Positions 6,970 through 17,129 of a stretch of DNA of 33,315 nucleotides are shown here, one piece after another. A program made the position numbers and the translations under genes. This DNA is from Anaerolineae bacterium (GTDB lineage: Bacteria > Chloroflexota > Anaerolineae > UBA3071). The notes below the pieces were generated by a model. It did not search any database and was not told where the DNA came from. It was given only the letters and a program-made list of their open reading frames with translations. Numbering within the stretch: position 1 is the stretch's first letter; each line of letters opens with the position of its first letter. The stretch lies in contig JARYMM010000040.1 in NCBI GenBank assembly GCA_029907105.1, positions 1 to 33,315 on the forward strand, given 5' to 3'.

Positions 6970-9900
6970 TCAGGCTTCCCGCAACGCCCGCCACACCTTT
7001 TCCGGTAAGAGCGGGATGCTGGGAATGAGCACACCCGTGGCATCATAGACGGCATTGGCCACCGCCGGCGCCACGCCGTCCAGGGGGATCTCGGCCACGG
7101 CCTTGACGCCGAAGGGATGCGTCGGCTCGAAGGTCTCGACGAAGATCACCCGCATCTCTGGCATCTCGTCGGCGCGGAAGATGTGATACTTCTGGAAATC
7201 GGTGGGGATCAGCCGCCCGGCCTGGTCGAAGACCATTTCCTCGCACAGGGCGTAACCCAGCGCCTGGGTCATGCCCCCCTCCACCTGGCCGCTGGCCGTG
7301 GCCGGGTTGATGATGACGCCACAGTCCAGGGCCATGACCAGTTTGTCTACCCTCACCTGGCCCGTCTCGGTGTCCACGGTGACCTCGGCGAACTGGGCGG
7401 CGAAAGGCGGTGGGCTATCGGGGCTGACCCAGGAGCCGCTGCCCATGATCTGGTGCTGCTGCGCGTGGTGCAGCGAGTGCAGGGCGATCTCGGCAAAGGT
7501 GACGCTGCGGCCATCGGGCGCCCAGGCGCGCCGCTCTTCCAGGGTGATCTCATAAGGCTCCACCGCCGGCCCCTGCGCGCTCAGCATACGGGCGGCCACC
7601 TCCCGCATCTGTTCCGCCACCTGTTGCGCGGCGCGCACCACCGCCGCGCCGCTGATGTAGGTCGTGCTGGAGGCGTAGGCCCCCTTGTCGAAGGGCGTGA
7701 AGTCGGTGTCCGAGGAGTAGGTGATGAAGTCCTCCGGCGGACAGCCCAGCACCTCGGCGGCCATCTGCGTCAGCACGGTGTCGGAGCCGGTGCCCAGGTC
7801 GGTGGCTCCCACCAGCAGGTTGAAGCTGCCGTCGTCGTTCAGCTTGATGCTGGCCGCGCCCATGTCCAGGTTGGGGATGGCCGTGCCCTGCATCACCAGC
7901 GCCACGCCTAACCCCTTGCGCAAGGGAGACGGGGAGAGGGGGAGAGGGGGAGAGGGGAAGGCTTTCTCCTTGTCACCTTGTCTCCTTGTCCCCTTGTCCC
8001 CCTGTCCTCTCTGCCATCCGATCGCTTCTGCTCCGGCGCGCGCACACTCCTCCAGCGCGCAGGTGTGAATGATCTCCCCATGCGCCTCGCGGCCCTCGCT
8101 CCACACCTTGCTCATGGGATGCTCGGCGCCCGGCTTGACGGCGTTCTTGAGGCGGAACTCCAGGGGGTCGAATCCCAGCTCGCGGGCGATGCGCTCCATG
8201 TGCGTCTCCAGGGCGAAGAAGCCCTGGGGCACGCCGTAGCCGCGGAAGGCGCCCGACGGTGGCCGGTTGGTGTAGACGATGTCGGCGTGGAAACGGATGT
8301 TGGGCACGTCGTAGAGGGACATGGCCTTGTGCCCCGTGTTGCCGGTGACGGTCAGGGCGTGGTTGCCGTAAGCGCCGGTATCGGAAAGGACGAGCATCTC
8401 GTTGGCCACGATGGTGCCGTCGGCCATCACCCCCGTACGCATCCGGAAGTGCATGGAATGGCGGGAGGTGGAGGCCATGAACTGCTCCTGGCGGCTGTAC
8501 TCCATGAGCACCGGGCGGCCGGTGGCGATGGTCAGGTGGGCGCAGATGTCCTCCAGCATCACCTCCTGCTTGTTGCCGAAGCCGCCGCCGATGCGCGGCT
8601 TGATCACCCGGATGCGCTTGACAGGCAACCCCAACACGGGGGCCAGCATGCGCCGCACATGGAAAGGCACCTGCGTGCTGGTGCGGATGACCAGCCGGTC
8701 ATCCTCGTCCCAATAGGTGAGGCAGACATAGGGCTCGATGGGTGCCTGCTGCACCCGCGGCACGCTGTACTCTCCCACGAAGACATGGTCGGCCTGCAGC
8801 ATGGCGGCGTCCACGTCCCCCAGGTCAATGCGGATGGCCGCCGCCAGGTTGCGTTGGGGATCGCAGTCGCCAAAAGGAACGTAATCCGGCTCGTCGTGGA
8901 TGATGGGGAACCCCTGTAGCTCATGGTTTGCTCCTGCCGGACTGCCAAGTCCGGCGGAACGGCGGCGGACGTGGCCGTCCGCCGCGAGCCTTTGTGATTC
9001 GTCGGCGGGGCTGTTCGCATCCTCCGGGGCGAAGACCGCCGCCACTTCCGTACGCCGGTCGGGCGGCTGCGCTTCCCGCGGGTCGAGGATGGCCGGCAGG
9101 ATCTCGTAGTCCACCTCGATCAACTCCAGCGCCCGCCGGGCGATCTCCTCCGTTTCGGCGGCCACGGCGGCCACACGGTCGCCGACGAAGCGCACCTTGT
9201 TGTCCAGGCTGAAGAAATCGAGCGGGCCGGGGATGGGATCGGACTGGCCGGCGGTGCTGTGGGCGACGCGGGGCACGTCCTCCCAGGTGAGCACGGCGTG
9301 CACGCCGGGCAGCGCCCGCGCCTTGGAGGCGTCAATGCGCTTAATGCGGGCGTGGGCGTGAGGCGAGTGCAGGATCTTGCCCACCAGCAGGCCACGCATT
9401 TCCACGTCGGCGGCGAAAGCAGGCCTGCCCAGGGCGAGCTTGACCGCATCCACCTTCACCTCCGGCCGGCCCACGTAGGTTGTCTTCGGCCGGGTCTCCT
9501 GGGCCACGCGCACTTCCAGCCTGGCCTCGGTAGCGGTCAGCGGGTAAGGCCCGGCGGCCCCCCCAGCGGGGGGGAAAGAGGAGGGCACAGGCGGCGGGCC
9601 TGCTTCTTCCTGCGGCGGGCGGAAGAGGCCGGGGGGCGCGGCAAGGGGCGACTTCAGTTCGATGACCTTCTCGCCTCGCAGTTCGGCCGCGGCGTCGAGC
9701 ACGGCCTGCACCGGCTTGACGTAACCGGTGCAGCGGCAGAGCGTGCCGGAAAGGGCGTCGCGCACCTCGGCCTCGGTGGGATGGGGATTCTCGTCCAACA
9801 GCGCTTTGGCGGCCAGGATCATGGCCGGGGTACAGTAACCGCACTGGATGGCGCCGCTCACGGCGAAAGCCTTCTGCAGGGGGTGCAGCTCCGAAGTGGG

Positions 9901-10155
9901 CTTCCATCCCTTTTCGGGGTACTCGCCCAGGGCCTCGATGGTGGTGACGGCGTGGCCTGCAGCCTGCGCCGCCAGCGTGACGCAGGAAGCCACCGGCCGG
10001 CCGTCGAGCAACACCGTACAGGCGCCGCACTCCCCTGTTTCGCAGCCGTGCTTGACGCCGAAGATGCCGTGCCGCCGCAGCGCGGCGAGCAGGGTTTCGT
10101 TCACGGCAACCTCAAGCGTCGTCGCCTGGCCGTTGAGTGTCAGATGCACCTTCAT
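6970..10155 (-). CDS. Molybdenum hydroxylase, fused [2Fe-2S] and Mo-binding subunits (xanthine dehydrogenase family)
   Basis: 1061 residues from the ATG at 10155 (AAGGAG 9 bases upstream). Residues 1-75 are a plant-type ferredoxin with Cys38, 43, 46 and 58. Residues 85-150 form the second [2Fe-2S] domain with Cys105, 108, 140 and 142 (CGYC, CRC). After a Pro-rich linker come the Ald_Xan_dh domains: the hammerhead part, RIGGGFGNKQ, the SGAFRGYG region and, near the end, GVKAVAEIP with the probable catalytic Glu1022. With the FAD subunit at 11360-12214 it makes a complete enzyme oxidising an aromatic N-heterocycle, purine or aldehyde at a Mo-pterin cofactor; the substrate cannot be read. Two peptides look foreign, about residues 387-413 and 712-746. 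Both are encoded by dispersed repeats (8930-8989 and 7918-8015) and fall between conserved blocks. Confidence 0.93.
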   Translation of the reverse strand: MKVHLTLNGQATTLEVAVNETLLAALRRHGIFGVKHGCETGECGACTVLLDGRPVASCVTLAAQAAGHAVTTIEALGEYPEKGWKPTSELHPLQKAFAVSGAIQCGYCTPAMILAAKALLDENPHPTEAEVRDALSGTLCRCTGYVKPVQAVLDAAAELRGEKVIELKSPLAAPPGLFRPPQEEAGPPPVPSSFPPAGGAAGPYPLTATEARLEVRVAQETRPKTTYVGRPEVKVDAVKLALGRPAFAADVEMRGLLVGKILHSPHAHARIKRIDASKARALPGVHAVLTWEDVPRVAHSTAGQSDPIPGPLDFFSLDNKVRFVGDRVAAVAAETEEIARRALELIEVDYEILPAILDPREAQPPDRRTEVAAVFAPEDANSPADESQRLAADGHVRRRSAGLGSPAGANHELQGFPIIHDEPDYVPFGDCDPQRNLAAAIRIDLGDVDAAMLQADHVFVGEYSVPRVQQAPIEPYVCLTYWDEDDRLVIRTSTQVPFHVRRMLAPVLGLPVKRIRVIKPRIGGGFGNKQEVMLEDICAHLTIATGRPVLMEYSRQEQFMASTSRHSMHFRMRTGVMADGTIVANEMLVLSDTGAYGNHALTVTGNTGHKAMSLYDVPNIRFHADIVYTNRPPSGAFRGYGVPQGFFALETHMERIARELGFDPLEFRLKNAVKPGAEHPMSKVWSEGREAHGEIIHTCALEECARAGAEAIGWQRGQGDKGTRRQGDKEKAFPSPPLPLSPSPLRKGLGVALVMQGTAIPNLDMGAASIKLNDDGSFNLLVGATDLGTGSDTVLTQMAAEVLGCPPEDFITYSSDTDFTPFDKGAYASSTTYISGAAVVRAAQQVAEQMREVAARMLSAQGPAVEPYEITLEERRAWAPDGRSVTFAEIALHSLHHAQQHQIMGSGSWVSPDSPPPFAAQFAEVTVDTETGQVRVDKLVMALDCGVIINPATASGQVEGGMTQALGYALCEEMVFDQAGRLIPTDFQKYHIFRADEMPEMRVIFVETFEPTHPFGVKAVAEIPLDGVAPAVANAVYDATGVLIPSIPLLPEKVWRALREA
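7918..8015. repeat. Fold-back purine/pyrimidine repeat inside the Mo-hydroxylase frame
   Basis: A purine-rich array (GGGGAGAGG units) is followed by a pyrimidine array of CCTTGTCTCC/CCTTGTCCC units. On the coding strand it adds a peptide with QGDK and RRQGDK followed by Pro/Ser/Leu without breaking the frame. A sister array lies in the CAP gene at 11058-11175. Confidence 0.75.
8930..8989. repeat. Two-hairpin (three-way junction) element, copy within coding sequence
   Basis: Outer GCTCC/GCGAGC enclose hairpin 1 (GCCGGACT, loop GCCA, AGTCCGGC) and hairpin 2 (GCGGCGGACG, loop TGGC, CGTCCGCCGC). The element is read through in frame by the Mo-hydroxylase gene, giving a peptide with SAGLGSPAG. Confidence 0.8.
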
Positions 10156-10245
10156 CTCATCCAACTCCTTGTCCTTCACTGGCAGTCCAACCTTCAATTT
10201 GTTTCCTTCCAACCCGTTTCATTCACGATCGTGACGGTTCAGCCT

Positions 10246-10339
10246 GCTCCGTCTGGACTGCCAAGTCCAGACCAGCAGTAGCTCGATTCGGCTCCTATCT
10301 GGCCAGCCAGGCTGCCGGACTTGGCAGTCCGGCAGGAGC
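10246..10339. repeat. Two-hairpin element, copy in first 180-bp unit
   Basis: Outer GCTCC/GGAGC, hairpin 1 GTCTGGACT-GCCA-AGTCCAGAC and hairpin 2 CTGCCGGACT-TGGC-AGTCCGGCAG, with a 41-base spacer between. The two loops are reverse complements of each other. Confidence 0.85.
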
Positions 10340-10425
10340 GACAACTCCTTGTCCTTCACTGGCAGTCCAACCTTCAATTTGTTTCCTTCCAACCCGTTTC
10401 ATTCACGATCGTGACGGTTCAGCCT

Positions 10426-10519
10426 GCTCCGTCTGGACTGCCAAGTCCAGACCAGCAGTAGCTCGATTCGGCTCCTATCTGGCCAGCCAGGCTGCCGGAC
10501 TTGGCAGTCCGGCAGGAGC
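10426..10519. repeat. Two-hairpin element, copy in second 180-bp unit
   Basis: Identical to the copy at 10246-10339, produced by the tandem duplication. Confidence 0.85.
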
Positions 10520-10548
10520 GACCTGGCTGCTGGCGGGAGCAGGTATGT

Positions 10549-11343
10549 TCATCGTCTGCCGAATAGGACCACGAAGCAGGCCTGCCCGATGCGGGCCGGC
10601 GCACTGCCCAGGCCGAAGTCCCGGTAGGCCGTGCCCAGCATGGTGTCGTGATGAAGCCGGCTGTTCCACCACCACTCAAACGCCTTCTGGTAGCCACCGG
10701 CCACGCAGGCGATGATCTCGCCGTGCCACGTCGGCCTGTAGCCGGCCCGCTCCATGCGGGTGGCCACGCCCGACCCGTCGGAGCCGGTGTGGCTGACAAA
10801 GCCATGCTCGCCCATGTCCCTGGCGTGGGCCGCCGCCGCCTGTGCCAGCTCCAGCGACCAGGCCAGCTCGTCCAGGCCAGCTTCGCCGCGGGCCTGGTTG
10901 ATCATGGCCGCCAGCGCGGCCAGCGCCGGGTCGGTCGGGCCATCTGCCGGCGCACTGGCCGCTGTAACCGTTGGAGCAGGCAGTGCTGCCGTTGCCGTTT
11001 CCGCGGGCGGCAGCGGTGTGTCCGTGGGCAGGGGTTCCGGTGTCGGCGTATCTGTGACGAGGAGAGAGGGAGAAGAGGGGAGGGGGAGAGTGGGAGACTC
11101 CTTCTTGTCTCCAGGTCTCCGTGTCTCCGTGTCTCCTCGTCCCCTTGTCTCCTTGTCTCCTTGTCCCCTTGTCTCAGAAGGCGTCGCCGTGCTCGTGGCC
11201 GCAGGCGTGGCCGTGAGGGTGCTCGTCGGTGTGTCGGTGGGCGGCGGCGTGGCCAAAGGCTTCTCTGCCAACCTCCCGCACCCCAGCAGCCCCGCGACGA
11301 CCACCGCCATCACCACGATCACCGTCCTTACGCGTATAGCCAT
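10549..11343 (-). CDS. CAP-domain (SCP/PR1-like) lipoprotein
   Basis: 264 residues. The N terminus is a lipoprotein signal with lipobox LLGC (Cys22). Residues about 30-135 are a Thr/Pro-rich stalk interrupted by a charged peptide of QGDKET/RGDTETRR type that comes from a fold-back repeat (11058-11175). Residues about 142-262 are a CAP domain: MINQARGEAGLDELAWSLELAQAAAAHARDM, HGFVSHTGSDGSG, then RMERAGY and the GLGS region. The His of 'VSHTG' and the later HHDTML correspond to the usual CAP motif histidines, and the protein ends ACFVVLFGRR. CAP proteins are extracellular; bacterial functions are mostly unknown. The gene starts 16 bases after the FAD subunit stop and lies between the two subunits of the Mo enzyme, so it is in the same transcript although no functional link is known. 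Confidence 0.9.
   Translation of the reverse strand: MAIRVRTVIVVMAVVVAGLLGCGRLAEKPLATPPPTDTPTSTLTATPAATSTATPSETRGQGDKETRGRGDTETRRPGDKKESPTLPLPSSPSLLVTDTPTPEPLPTDTPLPPAETATAALPAPTVTAASAPADGPTDPALAALAAMINQARGEAGLDELAWSLELAQAAAAHARDMGEHGFVSHTGSDGSGVATRMERAGYRPTWHGEIIACVAGGYQKAFEWWWNSRLHHDTMLGTAYRDFGLGSAPARIGQACFVVLFGRR
11058..11175. repeat. Fold-back repeat inside the CAP lipoprotein frame
   Basis: A purine array (GAGGAGAGAGGGAG...) is followed by pyrimidine units GTCTCC/TTGTCCCC that pair back with it. It is the same type as 7918-8015 and encodes the charged insert in the Thr/Pro stalk. Confidence 0.75.
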
Positions 11344-11359
11344 CCGTCACGTCACCGGC

Positions 11360-12214
11360 TCAGGCCAGGCGAGCCAGCGCCTGGCGCAACACCCGCCCGC
11401 CCAACACGCCAGCCATGGCTTTGCGGTACTCGGCGCTGCCGCGGAAGTCGCCCGGGGGTTGGACCAGCTCGCAGACCCTCTCGGCGGCGGCCTCGATCTG
11501 TGCCGCGCTCAGGGCCTGGCCGACCAACATCGCCTCCACCTCGGGCAGGCGGAGGGGCCTGGCTGCCACGCCGCCCAGCGCCAGCCGGGCCACGGTGCAG
11601 GCGTCTCCGTCGGCGCTCAAGGCCGCCGCGGCGCAGACGATGGGCGCGTCGGCCGGGGTGCGGGCGACGCGCTGCGAAGCGGCCCCCGTCCGCTCCGGCG
11701 GCTGGCCGACGCTCACCTCGGTGATCAGAGCGTGGGCGGCCAGCCATTCCTCTCGTCGGGCCAGAAACTCGGATAGCGGCAGGTGGGTCTCCTCCGGCGC
11801 GTGGACGATGACCTGGGCATCGCCGGCCAGGAGCGCCACCAGCAGCTCATCGGCGAGGTTGGCCACGGCCACAGCGCCGCCGACGGTGGCCTGATGGCGC
11901 AGCACGCTGCCCGCGCTGCGATGCGCGGCTTCGGCGATGATGCCGTCGTAGATGGCCCGCACATCATCGGAACGTCTGATGTCGGCCAAGGTGGCCATGG
12001 CGCCCAGCCGCACAGCCTGCCCGTCTGGGTCGGCCTTCACGTAACGCAGCCCCAGGTCCTGGAGGTCCACCACCGCCTCCACATCGCTATCATCAGAGCC
12101 AAGGAGGGTGCTGCCCCCGGCCAGGGGCACGGTGCGCGGTCGTGGGCGACTCAGCAGGCGCAGCGCTTCCTGCAGATCATGCGGCCGGTGGTATTCCACA
12201 AGATTGATCAACAT
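11360..12214 (-). CDS. Molybdenum hydroxylase FAD-binding subunit (CoxM/CutM-type)
   Basis: 284 residues; GGGGGGAG lies directly before the ATG at 12214. The FAD-binding motifs of the family are present: PLAGGSTLL (30-38) and ATVGGAVAVAN (109-119), and a C-terminal CO_dehydrog flavoprotein domain (about 180-284) with ARLALGGVAARPLRLPEVE and the RKAMAGVL segment. The length is normal for the medium subunit. It passes electrons from the [2Fe-2S] centres of the large fused subunit to an acceptor. It is the first gene of a minus-strand operon that continues with the CAP lipoprotein and the Mo-binding subunit, transcribed from a probable promoter at 12342-12370. XdhC- or CoxD-like maturation genes are not in the window. 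Confidence 0.93.
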   Translation of the reverse strand: MLINLVEYHRPHDLQEALRLLSRPRPRTVPLAGGSTLLGSDDSDVEAVVDLQDLGLRYVKADPDGQAVRLGAMATLADIRRSDDVRAIYDGIIAEAAHRSAGSVLRHQATVGGAVAVANLADELLVALLAGDAQVIVHAPEETHLPLSEFLARREEWLAAHALITEVSVGQPPERTGAASQRVARTPADAPIVCAAAALSADGDACTVARLALGGVAARPLRLPEVEAMLVGQALSAAQIEAAAERVCELVQPPGDFRGSAEYRKAMAGVLGGRVLRQALARLA

Positions 12215-12244
12215 GCTCCCCCCATCCAGGCGATACAGGCAGTA

Positions 12245-12320
12245 GACGAAAGACGAAAGACCAGGGACGAAGGACGAACTCCGTCATATGCCATTCGTCA
12301 CTCGTCTCCTATCGTTCGTC
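12245..12320. repeat. Fold-back array of GACGAAA units
   Basis: Left part GACGAAAGACGAAAGAC and GGACGAAGGACGAA; right part ATTCGTCACTCGTC and CGTTCGTC, the reverse complement type. It sits between the FAD subunit gene and its promoter, so it would be transcribed as a stem in the leader. Confidence 0.75.
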
Positions 12321-12341
12321 AAAGGCAACAGTTACACGCAA

Positions 12342-12370
12342 ATTATAGCACAGCCTGCCAGGTTGTGGAA
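12342..12370 (-). promoter_or_regulatory. Probable promoter of the Mo-hydroxylase operon
   Basis: On the minus strand TTCCAC (12370-12365), 17 bases, TATAAT (12347-12342). The -35 box is weak, the -10 perfect. It diverges from the secA promoter about 40 bases away. Confidence 0.5.
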
Positions 12371-12385
12371 ACCGGACGGGGTTCT

Positions 12386-12414
12386 TTGGGCAGGAGGGCC
12401 GATTGGTGTATAAT
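12386..12414 (+). promoter_or_regulatory. Promoter of secA
   Basis: TTGGGC, a 17-base spacer and TATAAT, with transcript start near 12421. The leader of about 100 bases includes the fold-back repeat at 12436-12501. Confidence 0.65.
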
Positions 12415-12435
12415 GTCATGCAGCAGTGGTTTCAA

Positions 12436-12501
12436 GTTCCAGGTTTGAAGGTTTCAGGTTCTGCCGGCAAACCTGAAACGGGGAACCTGCAACCCTGGAA
12501 C
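12436..12501. repeat. Fold-back array in the secA leader
   Basis: GTTTCAGGTT (12451-12460) pairs perfectly with AACCTGAAAC (12470-12479), flanked by further GTTCCAGG / CCTGGAAC pairing. It is built from about 8-base GGTTTCAA/GGTTCCA units and ends 18 bases before the secA start codon, next to the ribosome site. Confidence 0.8.
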
Positions 12502-12519
12502 CCCTTGAGAGGTGCAGCG

Positions 12520-15465
<2,946 letters not shown>

Positions 15466-15469
15466 GCGG

Positions 15470-15558
15470 TTACAGGTTCGCAGGTTGCAGGTTCCAGGCT
15501 TCATGAGTGGCCGCGTGCTGTCAACCTGGAACCTTTGAACTTTCGAACCTTCGAACCG
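15470..15558. repeat. Fold-back array between secA and the ATPase gene
   Basis: Left CAGGTTCGCAGGTTGCAGG then TTCCAGG; right CAACCTGGAACC then GAACTTTCGAACCTTCG. The arms are imperfect reverse complements built from about 8-base units. It starts 5 bases after the secA stop, so it could double as a transcription stop, and ends 7 bases before the next ribosome site. Confidence 0.75.
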
Positions 15559-15578
15559 GATACGTGAGGAGAACGGTC

Positions 15579-16934
15579 GTGAACAAAGATGTCCGCCAGG
15601 CTGACGTGCATTTCATCCTCGGCTGCGTGGCCGAAGCGCAATGCTGCTCCATCGTGGGCATGAGCAACGTCGGCAAGTCCGACCTGCTGCGCCTGCTGAC
15701 CCATCCGAACGTGCAGGCAGCTCACCTGGGGGCCCAGGCGGAGAAGCACGCCTTCGTCTACGTGGACTTCAACCACATGCTGGAGATGACCGAGCAGGGC
15801 TTCTACGAGCTGGTCCTGCGCAGCATCCTGGATTCGCTCCAGCACATCGTCGGTGCCGACACACTGCTGGTCGGCGTGCACGGGGCCTACGCCAACCTGA
15901 CCCAGCCGGCCAGCGGCTTCCAGGTGCCGCTCAGCTTTGCCCAGGCCATGGCCGCCCTGAACGAGGGGCTGCAACGCCATCTGGTGCTCCTCTTCGACGA
16001 GTTCGACGAGCCGTTGGCCGCCCTCGACGGCCAGGTCTTCCTCAACCTGCGGGCGCTGAAGGACAGGTACCCCCGTTCCATGACCTACGTGACGGCCACC
16101 AACCAGCGGCTGTCGGAAATCCGCCGCGAGCGGTCGGTGGGAGAGTTCAACGAGCTGTTCGCCCACCGCACCTGGTACCTGAAGCCGTTCGACGAAGCAG
16201 AGGCGCGCGATTTCATCGCCGCCTTCGCCGCCCGTGAAGGGGTGACCTTCAGTGAGAACGACGTGGCCTTCATCCTGCAATGGGCCGGCGGGCACCTGAG
16301 CCTGCTGGAGGGGGTCTGTCGTGTGCTGGGGCCGATGACCGGCAAGCCGGTGCGCGACGCCAGCCAGGAGTGGATCATCCATCGCGAGGTGGCCACGCAG
16401 GTGCAGCGGGATACGAACCTGCGCTCCGAGTGTGTCAAAATCTGGCAAGACCTGACGCCCAACGAACGGGACGGGCTGCTGGCCCTGTTCGCCCCTGGCG
16501 ATGGCCCGGTGCCGGAGGCATGGGCCTCCCTGCGTTGCAAAGGGCTGCTCGTCGGCCCGGAGGAGGAGCCGGCATTCTTCTGCCGTCTGTTCGCCGAGTT
16601 CGTGCAGCGAGAGCACGTGGCGCGGCGGGGCGGGCAACAGGGCGTCTGGGTGGATGTGGATGCCGGCGACGTCTACGTGAACGGCCGCCCGACGCCCACA
16701 CTGACCGACCTGGAATACCGGCTGCTGCTCTTGCTCTACGGCCGGCTGAACAAGATCTGCGACAAGTACCAGATCGTGGAGGCCGTGTGGGGCGAGGAGT
16801 ACATTGACGAGGTGGACGACGCCCGCGTGGACAAGCTGATGAGCCGCCTGCGCGTCAAGATCGAGGCCGACCCGGCCAACCCCCGCTACCTGCTCACCGT
16901 GCGTGGGCGAGGGTATAAGCTGGTGAGCGGGTAG
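15579..16934 (+). CDS. P-loop ATPase fused to a C-terminal OmpR/PhoB-type winged helix
   Basis: 451 residues from the GTG at 15579, preferred because GAGGAG lies 7 bases upstream; the frame upstream crosses the repeat. Residues about 10-290 are an AAA/STAND-type ATPase: Walker A GMSNVGKSDLL (Lys33), Walker B LVLLFDEFDE (Asp140, Glu141), a sensor-like TYVTATNQRL, then helices with FDEAEARDFIAAF and WAGGHLSLLEGVCRVLG. Residues about 355-451 form a winged helix of the Trans_reg_C type: VYVNGRPTPTLTDLEYRLLLLLYGRLNKI, then DDARVDKLMSRLRVKIEADP and the wing YLLTVRGRGYKL. There is no receiver domain. It is probably a transcription regulator whose DNA binding or oligomerisation depends on ATP. OmpR-type domains usually sit at the N terminus in STAND regulators, or follow a receiver domain, so the order is notable. 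Target genes unknown. Confidence 0.85.
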   Translation: MNKDVRQADVHFILGCVAEAQCCSIVGMSNVGKSDLLRLLTHPNVQAAHLGAQAEKHAFVYVDFNHMLEMTEQGFYELVLRSILDSLQHIVGADTLLVGVHGAYANLTQPASGFQVPLSFAQAMAALNEGLQRHLVLLFDEFDEPLAALDGQVFLNLRALKDRYPRSMTYVTATNQRLSEIRRERSVGEFNELFAHRTWYLKPFDEAEARDFIAAFAAREGVTFSENDVAFILQWAGGHLSLLEGVCRVLGPMTGKPVRDASQEWIIHREVATQVQRDTNLRSECVKIWQDLTPNERDGLLALFAPGDGPVPEAWASLRCKGLLVGPEEEPAFFCRLFAEFVQREHVARRGGQQGVWVDVDAGDVYVNGRPTPTLTDLEYRLLLLLYGRLNKICDKYQIVEAVWGEEYIDEVDDARVDKLMSRLRVKIEADPANPRYLLTVRGRGYKLVSG

Positions 16935-16955
16935 AGGCCGGGGCATTGGGGCACC

Positions 16956-17054
16956 GAGGCACCGAGGCGCTGAGGCACAGAGGCTAACGAGGCACCGAGG
17001 CGCTGAGGCACAGAGGCTAACGAGGCACTGAGGCGCTGAGGCACAGAGGCGGCG
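16956..17054. repeat. Three tandem 33-bp units
   Basis: Units at 16956, 16989 and 17022 with the core GAGGCACCGAGGCGCTGAGG then CACAGAGGC; the first two are identical, the third differs by a few bases. Each is itself made of about 8-base GAGGCNCN units. Noncoding. Confidence 0.9.
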
Positions 17055-17129
17055 AGGCATCCCTGTCAGCCTGCTGTCCGGCGGATGTCAAGCGGCGGCC
17101 CCAGCTTTGTGCCAGAATATGACCATCAT

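Larger units (their letters stand above)
10162..10521. repeat. Exact 180-bp tandem duplication
   Basis: 10162-10341 and 10342-10521 are identical over 180 bases. Each unit carries the AAGGAG ribosome site of the Mo-hydroxylase gene (minus strand) at one edge and one two-hairpin element. Only the first copy has a start codon behind the ribosome site. The perfect identity indicates a recent event or ongoing homogenisation. Confidence 0.97.

Noticed and set aside
10137..10715. A 192-residue plus-strand frame with a 60-residue tandem repeat
   Set aside because: The repeat is the translation of the noncoding 180-bp duplication; the frame spans the gene start and end of the minus-strand genes.
16956..17054. 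Possible CRISPR array (three 33-bp units)
   Set aside because: Units abut with no unique spacers, are built from 8-base subunits, and no cas genes are present.
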